Positions 51,721 to 63,904 of a stretch of 64,000 bases of DNA are shown here, in pieces; position 1 is the first letter of the stretch; each line of letters begins with the position of its first letter. A program made the translations under genes and the position numbers. The DNA is from Pohlia nutans. Taxonomy: Eukaryota > Streptophyta > Bryopsida > Bryales > Mniaceae. The stretch lies in NCBI GenBank assembly GCA_022496805.1, contig CM040101.1:2110501-2174500 (forward strand), read 5' to 3'. The notes under the pieces are model-generated. The model did no database searches. It was not told the origin of the DNA and saw nothing but the letters and a program-made list of their open reading frames with translations.

Positions 51721-51965
51721 GACGCTTTGTCTCACTCGACCGTTCCGCGTTGGAATCTGTCGAGGAGACAAACCGAGCTCCGGGCATCCCTGCCGACGGG
51801 AACGAGCTCCGCTGGGGTTTCATTCGCAAGGTCTACAGCATTCTCAGCATCCAGGTGTTGCTCGCGGCCGCCGTCTCTTCGTTCGTGGTGTCAAGCCTGC
51901 CGTACTCGAGTTTTTCGACGCCCATGGCTGGATTCTTATCATGACCAGTATCCTGTCGCTCATAT
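51721..51965 (+). pseudogene. LIFEGUARD / BAX-inhibitor-1-family exon remnant
   Basis: After an AG acceptor the frame reads GNELRWGFIRKVYSILSIQV, LLAAAVSSFVVSSLPYSSFS and TPMAGF. This is the N-terminal signature (LRWxFIRKVYSIxxxQ) and first membrane helix of plant LIFEGUARD proteins. A frameshift at about 51935 is needed to continue as WILIMTSILSLI, which looks like the start of helix 2, up to a GT donor at 51966. The other five membrane helices were not found downstream, nor was a first exon with a start codon. I conclude it is a truncated pseudogene or a displaced exon. Confidence 0.7.
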
Positions 51966-53024
51966 GTGAGTCCATTTGACAAACCTTTCGTTTTAATTTT
52001 TTGTGGATTGTGTGATTGGTTTTTGGTCTGTGTTGGATTCTGTAAGTGCGTGTGCTCCCTTTTAGGGTTTTGGAGGTCTGTGTATTGATAATGTTTTTAA
52101 ATTTTTTCCTGAGAGGTTTGAAGTTTCGTCACTGTAATTTTTCCTGAGGGAATTTTTGTGAGCTTTTCTGTTGCTGCAGAAGCGCATGTTGACACCGAAT
52201 TCAAATGAGGGCACCTGAGTTGGGGTTGTCGTCTTTATGAGTGTTCCACCTTGTTGTCGTCGAAGGGAGTGTTTGAGCTCCTTCTGCTCCACCATTTCTA
52301 CTTCGTTAGGGCATTTCGGAGTCTCGAAGCCATACCGTGTACAGTTGCTGCAGTCCCGGACAAGTCGCGTTGTGGCGTGTTCAGAGTTGCAAGGACAAAC
52401 TGCTGGTGAGCTGCGATAATTCTTGCAATCTGTCGAAATTATTGCCTTAGTTTGAATTTCTTCAGATTTGACAAAGGATGAATGAAGCAGCTAGGGTTTC
52501 TAAGGATTCTTTCAATGTACAGTGCATCATCTCAGGGTTTAGGGTTTAAGGTATCGCACCGCTGAGCATATTTGCTGATGATCATGTCATACATTTTCAA
52601 CGCACCAGAGAATGCATTGTTTGGATATTATGTGTGAAAGTTATTAGCGTCCAAAGTTTTTTTTTGGTAAACTGCTTCAGCAGTTCAGTTCCTCACAAGT
52701 CCTGTTCGTCAATCTGAGCAAGAGCAACCAGATTTCGAGGTGCTGTTTGTTTTCTCTTCAATTTTTGTGGGTGCATTTCAAGGTTTAGGGTTTCTGTTGC
52801 GTATTTGTGAGTTTCTCACAACCACGAGGAGTGTCTCATAGCGACGAGGAATAGCAATAGCGGATTTTGTATTATATCACACAGGGAACTTTGTCCAATT
52901 CACTAGGAAGTAAACATTACTGCCAAGCTGCTGTTTACAGCAAGTTTTCAAGTGGTTTTTCAATTTAGCAAGTGATTACCGAGAATTCACCATCATTCTT
53001 GTACCCTTTACTGCCTCATTTAGT
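51966..53024. other. No gene seen; moderately GC-containing unique sequence
   Basis: Contains GGGTTTAGGGTTTAAGG-type motifs common in plant 5' leaders and introns but no ORF with domain content. The ORF at 52237-52419 is not supported. Confidence 0.35.
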
Positions 53025-53168
53025 TTAAGGGTAAGTTTAATACGGTCAACGCAATTGATCTTTTAATATAGAACAAGACCTTTAAAATGATGTATAGCAA
53101 TCAAAAAAACAATATAAAAGCCATTGTTTGGAAAGTTCAATGATGCAGATTGCCATATTGGGCGTTTT
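53025..53168. mobile_element. Partial copy of the TTAA MITE found at 32184-32423
   Basis: Shares GATCTT-TAGAA-AGAACAAGACCTTTAAAATG, GCAATCAAAAAAAC and TTGGGCGTTTT. The ends are damaged. Confidence 0.55.
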
Positions 53169-53169
53169 T

Positions 53170-54350
53170 TGAATAAATTGAAGTGACCAGTAATAAAAGT
53201 GATATACACTCCAAGACCAAGTTCACTTAATTGTCCGCTCTCAGAGCAGGAAGCCATACATCCATGATTCCGTCACTGCCTTGAAATTCAAATTCATCAC
53301 TACACTTTAAATCACGACCTGCTCTAACTAAGTAATCAATGGAACTTGCTGTGCACCGAACTTAGGCGACAAGCATACTAGGTTTCCAACACCAATTCGA
53401 TCAGGACCTGCGATCGAATCCAAATGAAACCAACATGCAATATATCGCCATTTTCATTACTGGAGTGATCACTTCTTGCACGGCTTGTGGCTGCAGTTGT
53501 GGCTTGCGGGAGTGCTTCCATAGTCATTCACATCCACAGCGCCGAAGGAGTCAGAGCTTGCCTCAGCATTGTCCACGGTCAATGGAGTCCCTTCAGTCGC
53601 GGCGCCCATCTGCAGAGATTCCGAACTCATCGGTCAAAATATGACATGGCACGGTCTTCTAAGTACAGAAACAACCATCTACGAAGTACATAACCCCCAT
53701 GCAGCAACTGGATGTGAAGAGCATCTCATAATTTGGTCATTCTTTGGCATTATGGTTTCCTGTTCGACGTACACCAAGATCCTACAATTGATGTGAAAAC
53801 AACTTCCCTTGACAATTCCTGATTAATTTCGCATTACTTAGTCCAATGCATACAATCATAACAGTACGAAAGCAACAGAAGCTAGATCTTACCGTGTTGC
53901 CACGCAAGTTCATCTGCTGAGTCGCGGAGCCTGCGCAGATAAAGACAGAAACGACGGTGAGCCGCAAGTGGGTAATGTAAAACGAGGAACTCAGATCAAA
54001 GAAGGAACACTTCAGACAGATACTATTTCGAATCATCATGAATATTTCGAATACTGATACATGCACAGAACGACGTCAAGGAACGGTCCTATAATCCGAT
54101 TCTCGAGTGGAAAACTGGATTACCTGCGGCGTCGGCCGGCATTTCTCGCGCAGCGGTCACATCGACCAGGAGCATCAAGCCGATGCAGACACACAGAAGT
54201 GCCACAGAGGTGCGAGAGAGAGCCATTGCGAAGGGTTTGAACGTTGAGTGGATCAAGTAAACAAGAGGGGGCGAGTGAGAGCGAGGAAAGAACTCGAGAG
54301 AACTTACAACTTTGCTGTCAATGAGCCATTTGACTTCACTTAAGTAGTCA
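53170..54350 (-). repeat. Left arm of the PSY-like gene inverted repeat
   Basis: Reverse-complement homologue of 56737-57930, from the shared promoter block GAAGTCAAATGGCYCATTG to the 3' flank (CTTGGACTTGGAGTGTA). Identity is clearly lower than in the NDUFA6 arms but high across exons and intron 2. Confidence 0.8.
53469..54226 (-). CDS. PSY-like secreted peptide precursor 1, 93 aa
   Basis: Three minus-strand exons, 54226-54124, 53930-53893, 53609-53469, phases 1 and 0, 282 nt. Residues 1-26 are a signal peptide (MALSRTSVALLCVCIGLMLL, ending VTAA). A short acidic propeptide follows (TVDNAEASSDSFGAVDVN). The C-terminus is DYGSTPASHNCSHKPCKK. The Asp-Tyr preceded by acidic residues is a tyrosine-sulfation context, and the N-x-x-H-x-P spacing downstream resembles the PSY family of sulfated plant growth peptides (PSY consensus DY...NxxHxP), here with two extra residues and two cysteines. 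Family membership is inference from this short motif, the precursor size and the signal peptide. Copy 2 lies in inverted orientation at 56859-57622. Confidence 0.62.
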
Positions 54351-54689
54351 AGGGTGCCCAGGCTTCAGTGTGAGGATCTGGCGGGGATCGGGCGGGGATC
54401 GGGTGAAAGTCAGACGACAAAGAATCCAAGTCTCTAGAATCAGGGCTGTTTCTCTCCGAAAACTGAAAACAAACTCTTAAGATTCACCCACGGTGGTGTG
54501 TCTGTAGCTTCCAACTTTTCAGGACTCCCACCAATACATGGAAAGGCTTGAAACTTTTCAGGACTCGCACTAATACATGTCAGTACCGTACTAGGCTCAA
54601 AATATTTCTAAGATTTTATATCTTTGTTGTAGTTGCTCAATGTCAACAGAATTGTATTGACAGAGGGCAACATAACTTTTGCTAACTTA

Positions 54690-54970
54690 AGGTAGGAGGC
54701 TCTAAACCCGCCCCTTTAAGGGTTGTGGCATTATGAGGACATAGGGAGAACTGAGCATGATTTTTCACTGGAAGAGAAATCCAAGCAAAGACCAACATAC
54801 TTTGAATCAAAAAATTTGGATGTTCCTAAAATTAGTTATGAATTTCTGAAGTTGAAATGACATGGGTTCTAAAGTGGTGCTCTTCACCATGGGTACATCC
54901 AAAATTTCAAAATGTTCGTCTTTGGTAGAGTGCGGGTTTAGAACCGTGGCGGGTTTAGAGCCCTCTACCT
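54690..54970. mobile_element. 281-bp MITE with TIR AGGTAGGAGGCTCTAAACCC
   Basis: The left end AGGTAGGAGGCTCTAAACCC and the right end GGGTTTAGAGCCCTCTACCT are inverted repeats, flanked by TA on both sides (54688-54689 and 54971-54972). TA duplication fits a Tc1/mariner-type MITE. An additional inner copy of GCGGGTTTAGA is present near 54930. Confidence 0.7.
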
Positions 54971-55086
54971 TACCACGCACCAATTGAAAACAAATTACAT
55001 TCCTCGTTACATAAATTCCCACGACGATTGTCTGTTTCTCCATTTCCAAAAATGATACAACAACGTTTTTGAGCCTATAATACTTA

Positions 55087-55225
55087 GGGCCTCTTCACAC
55101 TAGAGGTGAGAAGCCGTGAGGAGAGAAATTTCAGCCAATGAGAAATTAGTCTTCTCGGTTTCTAAACCTCCCATTGGCTGAAATTTCTCTCTTCACGGCT
55201 TCTCGCCTCTAGTGTAAAGAGGCCC
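55087..55225. mobile_element. 139-bp Tourist-like hairpin MITE
   Basis: GGGCCTCTTCACACTAGAGG at the left, CCTCTAGTGTAAAGAGGCCC at the right, and near-perfect pairing of ~58 nt on each side. TTA target duplication at 55084-55086 and 55226-55228. GGGCC ends with TTA duplication are typical of PIF/Harbinger MITEs. Confidence 0.88.
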
Positions 55226-55244
55226 TTAGGAATGAATTTAGGTA

Positions 55245-55720
55245 CACTTCTGTACTAGATTGACTTTGTTGAGATCATTTTTAACACGCCTTTCATAAAA
55301 CATATATTATCTTATGCTCCTAGTAGTATATATTATCTACACATTTATATTACTCCAACGATAAAATAATTGATTTTAAAAGTTGTTAAATTTTTTACAA
55401 CAAATATAAAGAAGATTGGGATAGAGCCTTGCAGTTATACCGTCCTTGTTCACTCATCCAAACAATAAAGGGCAACAAGGATCAATTTTTTGTAGCACAA
55501 TTTTCCTACAAAATAGAGACAATTTTCTTTTGTCTATCCGTTAATGATCCATGCAACCATTTTGTGATCAAGTCTGTCTGTATGTGGGCATTGTTATCAA
55601 ACATCAATTTATTTATTTTTTGAATATTTTATTTTGTTTTGTTAATGCATAGTGTTCAGAATGATTCTCTTTGTTTAGGACTGTGTATTACAAATTGAAA
55701 TTAGTATCACCTAGCTTTTC
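55245..55720 (+). repeat. Dispersed repeat shared with 59380-59760
   Basis: Common blocks include AACATATATTATCTTAT versus AACATATATTGTCTTAT, ACACATTTATA, and GCAGTTATACCGTCCTTGTTC versus CCTGTTATACCATCTGTTC. The type is unknown. Confidence 0.5.
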
Positions 55721-56736
55721 TTATAAATAATAGTGTAAAATGTGCAATGTTATTGTAGTATTATAAAATTACTATGAGACGAAAGTAATGATGTTTTCGT
55801 GATCCAATCTTTAGCATTTTTTTTTCCTAATCAACACTCCCTCTATTTCACTAAAAACCGTGTTTTCTTTTGTACATTACAAAAGAAAACATTCAAAACA
55901 AGGCTTTTTCGTGGGTATATGATGTCTAAATTTTAGACAAAAATTAAAAAAAGAATCGTATGGTAAAAAAATTGTAAATTTAGAAAATAATTTGGAAATC
56001 TATTTGACAATATCTTTAAAATATATTCTCCAAATTAGACTGTATAGATTATTTCTCCAAAAATCTAGCAAAGAATATCTTGAAAGGCCGGGGGCCCTAG
56101 TGAAGACCTTTCACAAAGTCCACTCTACTACAATGCTTGTCCAACCTACTAAAATGAAGAGCATGTACTCAATGTGAAGATTTGAAAAAACTGTTGAACA
56201 GGAGGTTAGACGTGGAAAACTCTGGGGCATATGAAGGAACTGAATAGAGCGTTATAATGAGATCTAGGCCAGGCCTAGAATCAAGGCTGGAAGCTAAATG
56301 TGGCACAAAACAAACATACCTACCCCGGGGACCCGCCCAGTTGACTCGCGGAAACATCCAGGAATCGAAGGGAAATCCGGGAGGGAGCCAAATAAGGGCC
56401 CAAAACTCCAACCGAGAAGCTTGGCTGCATCACCAAATAGCCTCCAAATATGCCACCTGCTCATAAATGGGATTCTCCACGCATCCCACCGAGCACGAAA
56501 TAGCTCGATTGCAACCCCTGCAAGTTGACTTCCAGATTCCGCAACCCCCCGGTTCCCATGCAAATCCACACCACGGGTACAGTCCACTACAATCTACCAA
56601 TCCCCATATCACCAAATTCGGAGATTTTGCGGCAAATATTCGGGGTCCAACTGGTCGTCCGGGATGAAAAACGCCGCTGGATATGGATGGAAAGACGGTT
56701 TTCTCTCACCTGCTTAATTTATGGCCCCCCGTCAGC
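55721..56736. other. Spacer of the PSY-like pair; includes a GC-rich unique block
   Basis: 56290-56720 is GC-rich compared with its surroundings and has overlapping ORFs on both strands (for example 97 codons at 56294-56587, minus). None shows a domain, so no gene is supported. Confidence 0.35.
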
Positions 56737-57930
56737 CATTTAATCGAAGTCAAATGGCCCATTGTCTGGAAAGTTGATGATGCAACAGGTAGTTCCAGAG
56801 TTCTTTCCTCTCCGCCTCTTCTCTTGTTTTCGCTTGATCCTTCACAAACCCTGAAGCTATGGCTCTCTCTCGCACCTCTCTTGTACTTCTGTGTTTCTGC
56901 ATCGGTTTGCTGCTCCTGGTCGATGTGACCGCCGCGCGAGAACAGCCGGAGGAGAAGGCGGATGCCACAGGTAACCCAGTTTTCTGCTCGAGAATCGGAT
57001 TCTAGGACCGTTACTAGACGTCTGTGCATGTATCAGTATTCGAAATACCATGCATTCATGATGATTCGAAGGAGTGTTTCTTCTTTGATCTGAGTTCCTC
57101 GTTTTACATTACCCACTTGCGGCTCACCGTCGTTTCTGTCTTTATCTGCGCAGGCTCCGCGACTCAGCAGATGTACTTGCGTGGCAACACGGTAAGATCT
57201 AGCTTCTGTTGCTTTCGTACTGTTATGATTGTATGCATTGGACTAAGTAATGCGAAATTAATCAGGAATTGTCAAGGGAAGTTGTTTTCACAACAATTGT
57301 AGGATCTTGGTGTACGTCGAACAGGAAACCATAATGCTAAAGAAGGACCGGATCATGAGTTCAAGAAACATGCCAGTGCTTGGTTGCTGCATTGGGGTTT
57401 TATGTATTTCATAGATGATTGTTTCTGTACTTGACAGATCGTGCCATGTCATGTTTTGACCTGTGAGTTCGGTCTGTGCAGATGGGCGCCATGACTGAAG
57501 GGACTCCATTGACCGAGGACAATGCTGAGGCAAGCTCTGACTCCTTCGGCGCTGTGGATGTGAATGACTATGGAAGCACTCCCGCAAAAGCCAACTGCAG
57601 GCCGAAGCCGTGCAGGCGGTGATGGAAATGGGTCACTCCCATCTTCAGTAATGAAAATGGCGATTGCATATAGGTTTCGTTTGGATTCGCAGGTCGTTTG
57701 AAACCACCGCTTGCCCAAAATTTACAAAACTGGTGCACATCAAGTACCATGTAGTACTTGGTTATAGCAGGTCGTGATTAAAGTGTAGTGATGGATCTGA
57801 ATGTCAAGACAGAGACAGAATCATGAATGTCCTCCTGTATGGCTTCCTGCTCTGAGAGCGAACAATTAAGCGAACTTGGACTTGGAGTGTACATTATTTT
57901 TTTTATTACCATTTCAATTCATTCAGCGGC
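56737..57930 (+). repeat. Right arm of the PSY-like gene inverted repeat
   Basis: See 53170-54350. Confidence 0.8.
56859..57622 (+). CDS. PSY-like secreted peptide precursor 2, 96 aa
   Basis: Exons 56859-56970, 57154-57191 and 57482-57622 join to 291 nt with the same phases as copy 1. The signal peptide (MALSRTSLVLLCFCIGLLLL, VDVTAA) is followed by REQPEEKADATGSATQQ, then MGAMTEGTPLTEDNAEASSD and SFGAVDVN. The end is DYGSTPAKANCRPKPCRR. The DY and both Cys are conserved with copy 1, but the His of the N-x-x-H-x-P pattern is replaced by Pro with a shift (NCRPKP). It may thus give a functionally distinct peptide. Exon 2 and the propeptide are nearly unchanged, so divergence is concentrated in the N-terminal propeptide and the last ten residues. 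Expected route: secretory pathway, tyrosine sulfation, proteolytic release (family knowledge). Confidence 0.62.
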
Positions 57931-60301
57931 TGGATTCATTGCATGTCGTTGTGGAGTGCATGTCACGTTGGTGAATTTGATTCTCCGGTCATTTTAAGAT
58001 GGATCCTGTGGAGAAAGTGGCCGCGAAAACAGACTTTAGACGTTGACGTGAACGAATAGCAGCCTGTCTGGGTCTCTAATATTGGCCTTCCTTGTCCACA
58101 AAATCTTAATTTTATAGCTTTGAGTTGAAAGTAGACACGGCTGTTGGCTATCAACCGAAGCAAGACACTCGTTGACCTTTTGTTGATGAGAATTGTAAGG
58201 CCACTCGTCACTTGCATTGCTGGTCATCCATGGGTAAGGTTGATTGCCCTAAAACCACTAAATGAAGCAATCTGTGTATTTTTAGCAATGATATGTTTGG
58301 TGAAATATTTTTCATTCATTCTACAAAAGGTTTAACAAGGAATGCATATTTTTCTGCAGTTTTCTCCTCAATATTGAAAATGATACAAATTTTAAATGAG
58401 GAAAGAACATTGGCCCTGAATATCAACATATAGGTTCCTCCATGACTACACCATGTGGTACTAATTTTCACTCATAATGATACCCAAAACCACCAACTAT
58501 TTCTTCGCAATGCTTGGCATGCCATTGGTTTACTTGGATAGTGAAATTGATGGTTTTGAGTCTCAATTGTGGTGACCCCAGGAAAACTCTACATGTCATA
58601 ATTGGAGGAGGTGGTGGTTTTAGAGCATCCAACCTTACACATTCATGAGCGTGTCACTCATTCCACCATGTTTATTGTGGGCTACGCTGTTTAGTATTTA
58701 CCCGTGGTTACTCTAATGTATTAGAAAAGAGACTATCCGAAGTTTACACTCCTTGAGAGTTAGGGTTTTTTTTTTTTTTTTTTCTTTCCAGGTCATCTAA
58801 CTTTAGGCTACAAAGCTCACATGCAAGTGAATGAGGTGGCTTCTTGATCCCTTGTTTTTTATAATTTTGTTTGAAAAACCAAGTGATGCATCTCTATTTT
58901 TTCATACATCCTATCTTTTTCATTCAATATATTGGCCTTTCAGATAACCCTTCATAAATCTTATTTTTTTCATTCAACATCTTGGCCTTTTCATCCAACG
59001 TCTTGATTTTTTCATCCAATGCGTGTCACATACAAGGTCCTAGTCTGGCTTGCAATCGGTGCAATTCGTTGCCTTGGTGACTACATGAGGTGACATTTTT
59101 CTCATTATGTTCCCACTTGGTGATTCTCCCAATGAATTTTTGTAGCAAATTGGCTATAAAAAAACCATAAAGAAAAAACCTCAGGGAGGGTTCTCACTAC
59201 CCTCCATGTTTTTATTTATGACTTCTTGAAGCTAGAAAATATTGTCATGGCACAATCACAATGGTTTAAATATGAAGGGACCACCCTTAATTGCTTGCAT
59301 TGTGTATTGCTTTAGTGCAAAAATAAAATCCTTGCTACCCACTTCAAGATGGTTCTAATATAGGCCTTTTCACATAATGCTATTTAAGATAAAAACCTAA
59401 TTTTGCAAGTAATGTATTATCCTAACTCAACATATATTGTCTTATAGTATATACTACATGCACATTTATACGTCAGATTAATTCTAAAAATTTAAATTTC
59501 TGCCAGTGCTCAAATTTTTGCAGCAAATTTGAACAAAGAAAATTTGGACGGAGTCTTCCTGTTATACCATCTGTTCTTAATTAAACAATGGGATGAAGTC
59601 TTTTTAAAAATTACACCTTTGCATAATACTCTTGATCCTACAGAATCCCATGCTTGTAGAATACTACGATCTAATCATCTTATGCACCATAAAGATACAT
59701 TTTTAATACAATTTGTTTTTAAATTTTTATCTCATCTTGTACAAGTTTATGTCATGTCGTAATTGTATTAAAGAATAATGTAAAAGAAATCTTCCTGTAG
59801 GAAAAAATTGAAGGAGACAAACAAGAAATTTTCACCACTTTCTTTGTTCCTTTCCAAGGTCCCTTTTTGTTTTCTTCATTGAATTCTTTGTTATGAATTT
59901 CAGTTTGAATCTTCTTTCAATGTTTCCTTCTTTGACTTTAAGCTTTAATATTTTTCTATAGTGAAATAATCCTACTAGGTATGGTGCGACTAGATATTAC
60001 AAAGGCTCTAAAAGAATGGTTCTTAAGCTAAGACAAAGATGTTATATAAATTGTTCCAAGCTATTTCGTCAATTTCATATAATTTCTTTTTTCATTATAT
60101 AAATAATGTGTTTTATATTATAAGCTATTTTTTTAAGTCATATATTTGTATGTTAGATAAGAAAAATTCAAATCGTAAGAGCAAACTTAAGAGCGTATAC
60201 GGTGTGGATAGTTAATATGGCTTTCAAAATCAACCTGTAAACGGCTCCAAGTGTTTATCAACTTTTAGATACGCAATACAATCCTTCGGAGGTTTGTGAC
60301 T
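57931..60301. other. No gene seen; dispersed repeats
   Basis: Includes a T20-type tract near 58767, the repeat 59205-59345 shared with 14640-14810, and 59380-59760 shared with 55245-55720. Short ORFs are not supported. Confidence 0.4.
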
Positions 60302-60708
60302 TTAATCCCTAAGTGACCAAACGACCATTTTATGGTCGCTGCCCTTTATTTACAGGCTACCAGGATGAAAACAATATTTTTATAAAAAATAAAAACGTTT
60401 TCGAACAAGAAACGATTTGGAGAAACTAACGATGTTTTCTCCTTTGAAAAAATTCTTTTAAATTTTTTAGAATAGAATGTCTAGTTTCAACCAATCATGC
60501 CAAATTTCAGATTCTAAAAATAATTTTTAAAATTTTGGTGAATATTATATGGTAAATGCTTCTAAATTCATTAAATGAATGTCAAACATTTTTTGAAACT
60601 TTGACTGTACAAATAATTACTAAACATCATGCTTCTCATTTTCTCTTTTGGACCAAAATTCATCAAAGTTACAAAAGTAACATTTGTAAGTAACCATTTA
60701 GGAGTTAA
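60302..60708. mobile_element. TTAA MITE, family 2, uninterrupted copy
   Basis: TTAA 60302-60305 and 60705-60708. Ends TCCCTAAGTGACC and CCATTTAGGAG. It preserves AAATTCATTAAATGAA at 60565-60580, the empty site for the nested element at 40310-40542. Confidence 0.85.
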
Positions 60709-60760
60709 AGAAAATGTTAAGTTTGCATGATGATTAGAAATTATCTATACCATCTATATA

Positions 60761-61579
60761 TTAACCCCTAAGCGTCCCTAGCTTTTTTGGGCTTAAAAAC
60801 ATCATTGCTTTTGATGTGTTATAGGTCTAAATGTAAGTGAGGTGTAGAAATCTCAACTGTACAATCTTGTAATATACGTGTTGTAGATGATGTGGATCAA
60901 ATTTGGAGTCATTTGGCCATATAGATTGCAAGATCATAGTGTTTTAGTGTTAAAAAAGAATGCTCAAATTTTCCTAGCAATACAAGTAGAGTTGAAATTT
61001 GTTTTCAAAATTACTCAAATGAAAAAACTTTGAACTATAAAGTGGTTCAAAATCATCATATAAACACATTGGTACAAAAAAAACTCATGATTTTTTTTAA
61101 TGTGCCCTAAAATGGTCTTGCAATGTCAAAAAGTAGCCCAAAAAGTGACCCATTTGACCCAAAAAGCAAAAAGTTTTAAAAATAAACCCGTGCACTAAAA
61201 TGACTCCCAAACATTCATAACAACATGGATTGACAAGAAAATTTTACTATGATAACTAGGCTTCAAGGGAAATTCAACCCAATATTTTTTTTTTATTGAA
61301 AAATGACATGGAATGAAAGAAATACAAGCCCCCAAAGTTGCAACCATCAAAATGCACAAAAACTGTCCAAAAAAAGACTCCTACTTTCAAATGACTACCA
61401 ATAATTCAATACATCTCGGACTGATCTGAATTTTTTACCAGTCAAACTATACCTCATGCAGTTTGTTTTTCCAAAATTTTATTGAAATCGAACACTTTTT
61501 GCAAAAGCTGCAGCTCTTTGAAGGTGAATGTACCCCAGAAAACGTCCAAAATATGGACGTCGGGGCAGTTAGGGGTTAA
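60761..61579. mobile_element. TTAA-flanked element, 811 bp
   Basis: TTAA 60761-60764 and 61576-61579. Starts CCCCTAAGCGTCCCTAGC and ends GTCGGGGCAGTTAGGGG, with subterminal palindrome GTCCAAAATATGGAC. The interior differs from family 1, but the right end is like 9975-10551. No transposase ORF. Confidence 0.8.
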
Positions 61580-61940
61580 GATAGGTTGTTTGTTTTGTTA
61601 TGTCGAGATATCTTCCAATGTATTCTCGCCATCCCTATTTTTGGTACCATTAGAAAGCCCTTGGTGAGGACGGGTGCATGGAATCCGTTTCGTCACATTT
61701 GAAAGTATGGTGTGATGGTTTTGGATTTTTAATCGAATCTTGTCACAATAAATTGACTTAAATTATGAAAAATGGAATATGAAAGTTTTGATGTCATTTT
61801 TGGTATTTTTGGAAAGCTCTCGATGAGTAGGAGTGCATTAGAGTTGTTTTGTAGCTTTTGGACTTACCATGTGAAAATTATGGTTTTTGAATAGTCTTTT
61901 ATCACCATAAATTGAATCAAATAATGGATAAATTGGTCAA
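61580..61940 (-). mobile_element. Dispersed element X, reversed partial copy with tandem ~110-bp units
   Basis: Reverse complement of the X right end (GATATCTCGACATAACA...). It is followed by two successive units built on 'TTTATCCAT-ATTTGATTCAAT...CCATAATTTTCACA...GCACTCCTACTCATCGAGAG'. Confidence 0.5.
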
Positions 61941-63904
61941 AATAAACAAAAGCAAAAGCACATGGATCAAGGGAGCACAGAAGACATGAGGAACACAAGG
62001 AACAATTGGATCAATGGCATAGGATTCCACTAGTTGAAACTAAAAATTAATATATCATAACTCTTTACAAAATTGATTTAGAAGCAAGTAATCCCTAACT
62101 ATTTCACCATTCACATTTTGGATGATGAATGGATCCAATCAAATCCCTTGCATGGTGATGAATAAAAAGATGCAGTCCTCACTTTTTGTTTTATTATCCT
62201 TATATTAGTTTTAAAACTTTTCATTGTATAAATTTCTAAAATTCTTCTATGTGAAGTGACCTACCGCAGACATAGGGCAAGTTGTGCAAAAAATCAATCT
62301 AATAATAGCATGCTAAAATTTTAGGAATTCTTTTTCTACAAAATAAGTTTTGCAAAGGAAAATCAAGGATTATAGGGAATATTTGAAGCGCCCAAATCAA
62401 TTTGACAATTTATGTACTTATATTAATTATTACACACTGTGTGCCCAACCTGCCTCTTGGGTACGGTATTAGTTAGTTCAAAGAGTACAAATAACTTTAT
62501 TGTTTCCAAAAAAGGTCATTTGACAATGAATTCATGATTTATTTTAATTTATTTTTCAAATTTAAATCATTGTAATTAGTATCCTACGTTTCAAACTCAA
62601 AACATTTATTTATTTAGAATTTAGTTATAGATGAAAACCAATGACATTCAATCCACAATCAATTTAATAAAGAACTTAAAATTTTTTGTTTCAAATTTCA
62701 TTGATAAATATTGTTTAATCAAATTACAATAGTATTAGAAGAAATTTCAGGTCTCCTAGGAGTTGCAAGTTCAACCAAACTGCCATACAAAAAAAAATTA
62801 AAAGAATTTAAAAGAATATATATATATATATAAAATCCAACTTGACGTGGCCGAACCTCGACCTTGTCAGATTTTTTATCTTTTTGATTAAGTCAATAAC
62901 CAGTATGTATTAATTTTTAGCTTGGAGGTTGAACCCTTGTATAATTTGGGATACACATGTGTACAAAGGGTATTTAATTGGGGCTATCACATAATTGGAA
63001 TATTATAGATATATTCTATATAGATTCTTTACTTGAATTTAAAGCATCCTATATTTCATCTAAATTTTTATAATTATACTGAAATTTTACCTCTCAATGA
63101 ATAAGATAGACCCCATATTGCACTCATGCAAATTTTCTAATTTTTCAACTGCAACCGCTTGGAATTTTTTTAAAAATCACTAAAACTCTGAGATATTATT
63201 AATAATTAAATTTTGGTAAGATGGGCTAAAATTTGGAGGCAATCAAATAAGTTTGAATTTTTTGAATTAATGCGTTTTAAGGCTTAAAATATAGTACACG
63301 GAATATTTTTTAAATAAGAAAATTTAGAAACAGACAAGCATTTTGATTTCTCAATATTTGTAAAAGCTTGCAAATTATTATTTTTATTGTACAGGTGAAA
63401 TTACAAATGAATCTGGTCTTGAAAGTACTAAATGTGTTTTTTTTAACATTCCAAATGGGTAAAAACAATGTTAAAAGAGGATGCAAAAGACATATAATTA
63501 TATGTACTTCTAGGTACTCAGTGAAGACCCCATTGAGGTCCCTATTTTGGTCATAGCAAAATTATCCCAAAATTTTGAATTTTTATATTGAAAAATGATT
63601 GTCCATTGATCTTAGGTATGGAAATTATAACCATAGTATCTTAATATATTTAGGCAAAGTATAAAATAAATTAGGATGATTTCATTGATTTGGATGTATA
63701 CTTTGCAAAATCATAAGTTTTTGCTAACCATTTTAACCCACATTTTGACCATCTTTGGAAGATGGGTAGCATAAGTACATACACTTTAAGATCTAAATTC
63801 CTTTTAACAGTGCCCAATTATTTTATTCTCTCTAAACAAGACTTCAAAACTAGACATTAAATACATAAATCTCTAATAATAATTAAACTTTTTAGTTTTA
63901 TTTT
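61941..63904. other. Very AT-rich DNA, no gene seen
   Basis: (TA)n tract near 62817-62832; no supported ORF. Confidence 0.45.

Noticed and set aside
56294..56587. 97-codon minus-strand ORF upstream of PSY-like copy 2
   Set aside because: No domain or signal, and a competing ORF of equal quality lies on the other strand.
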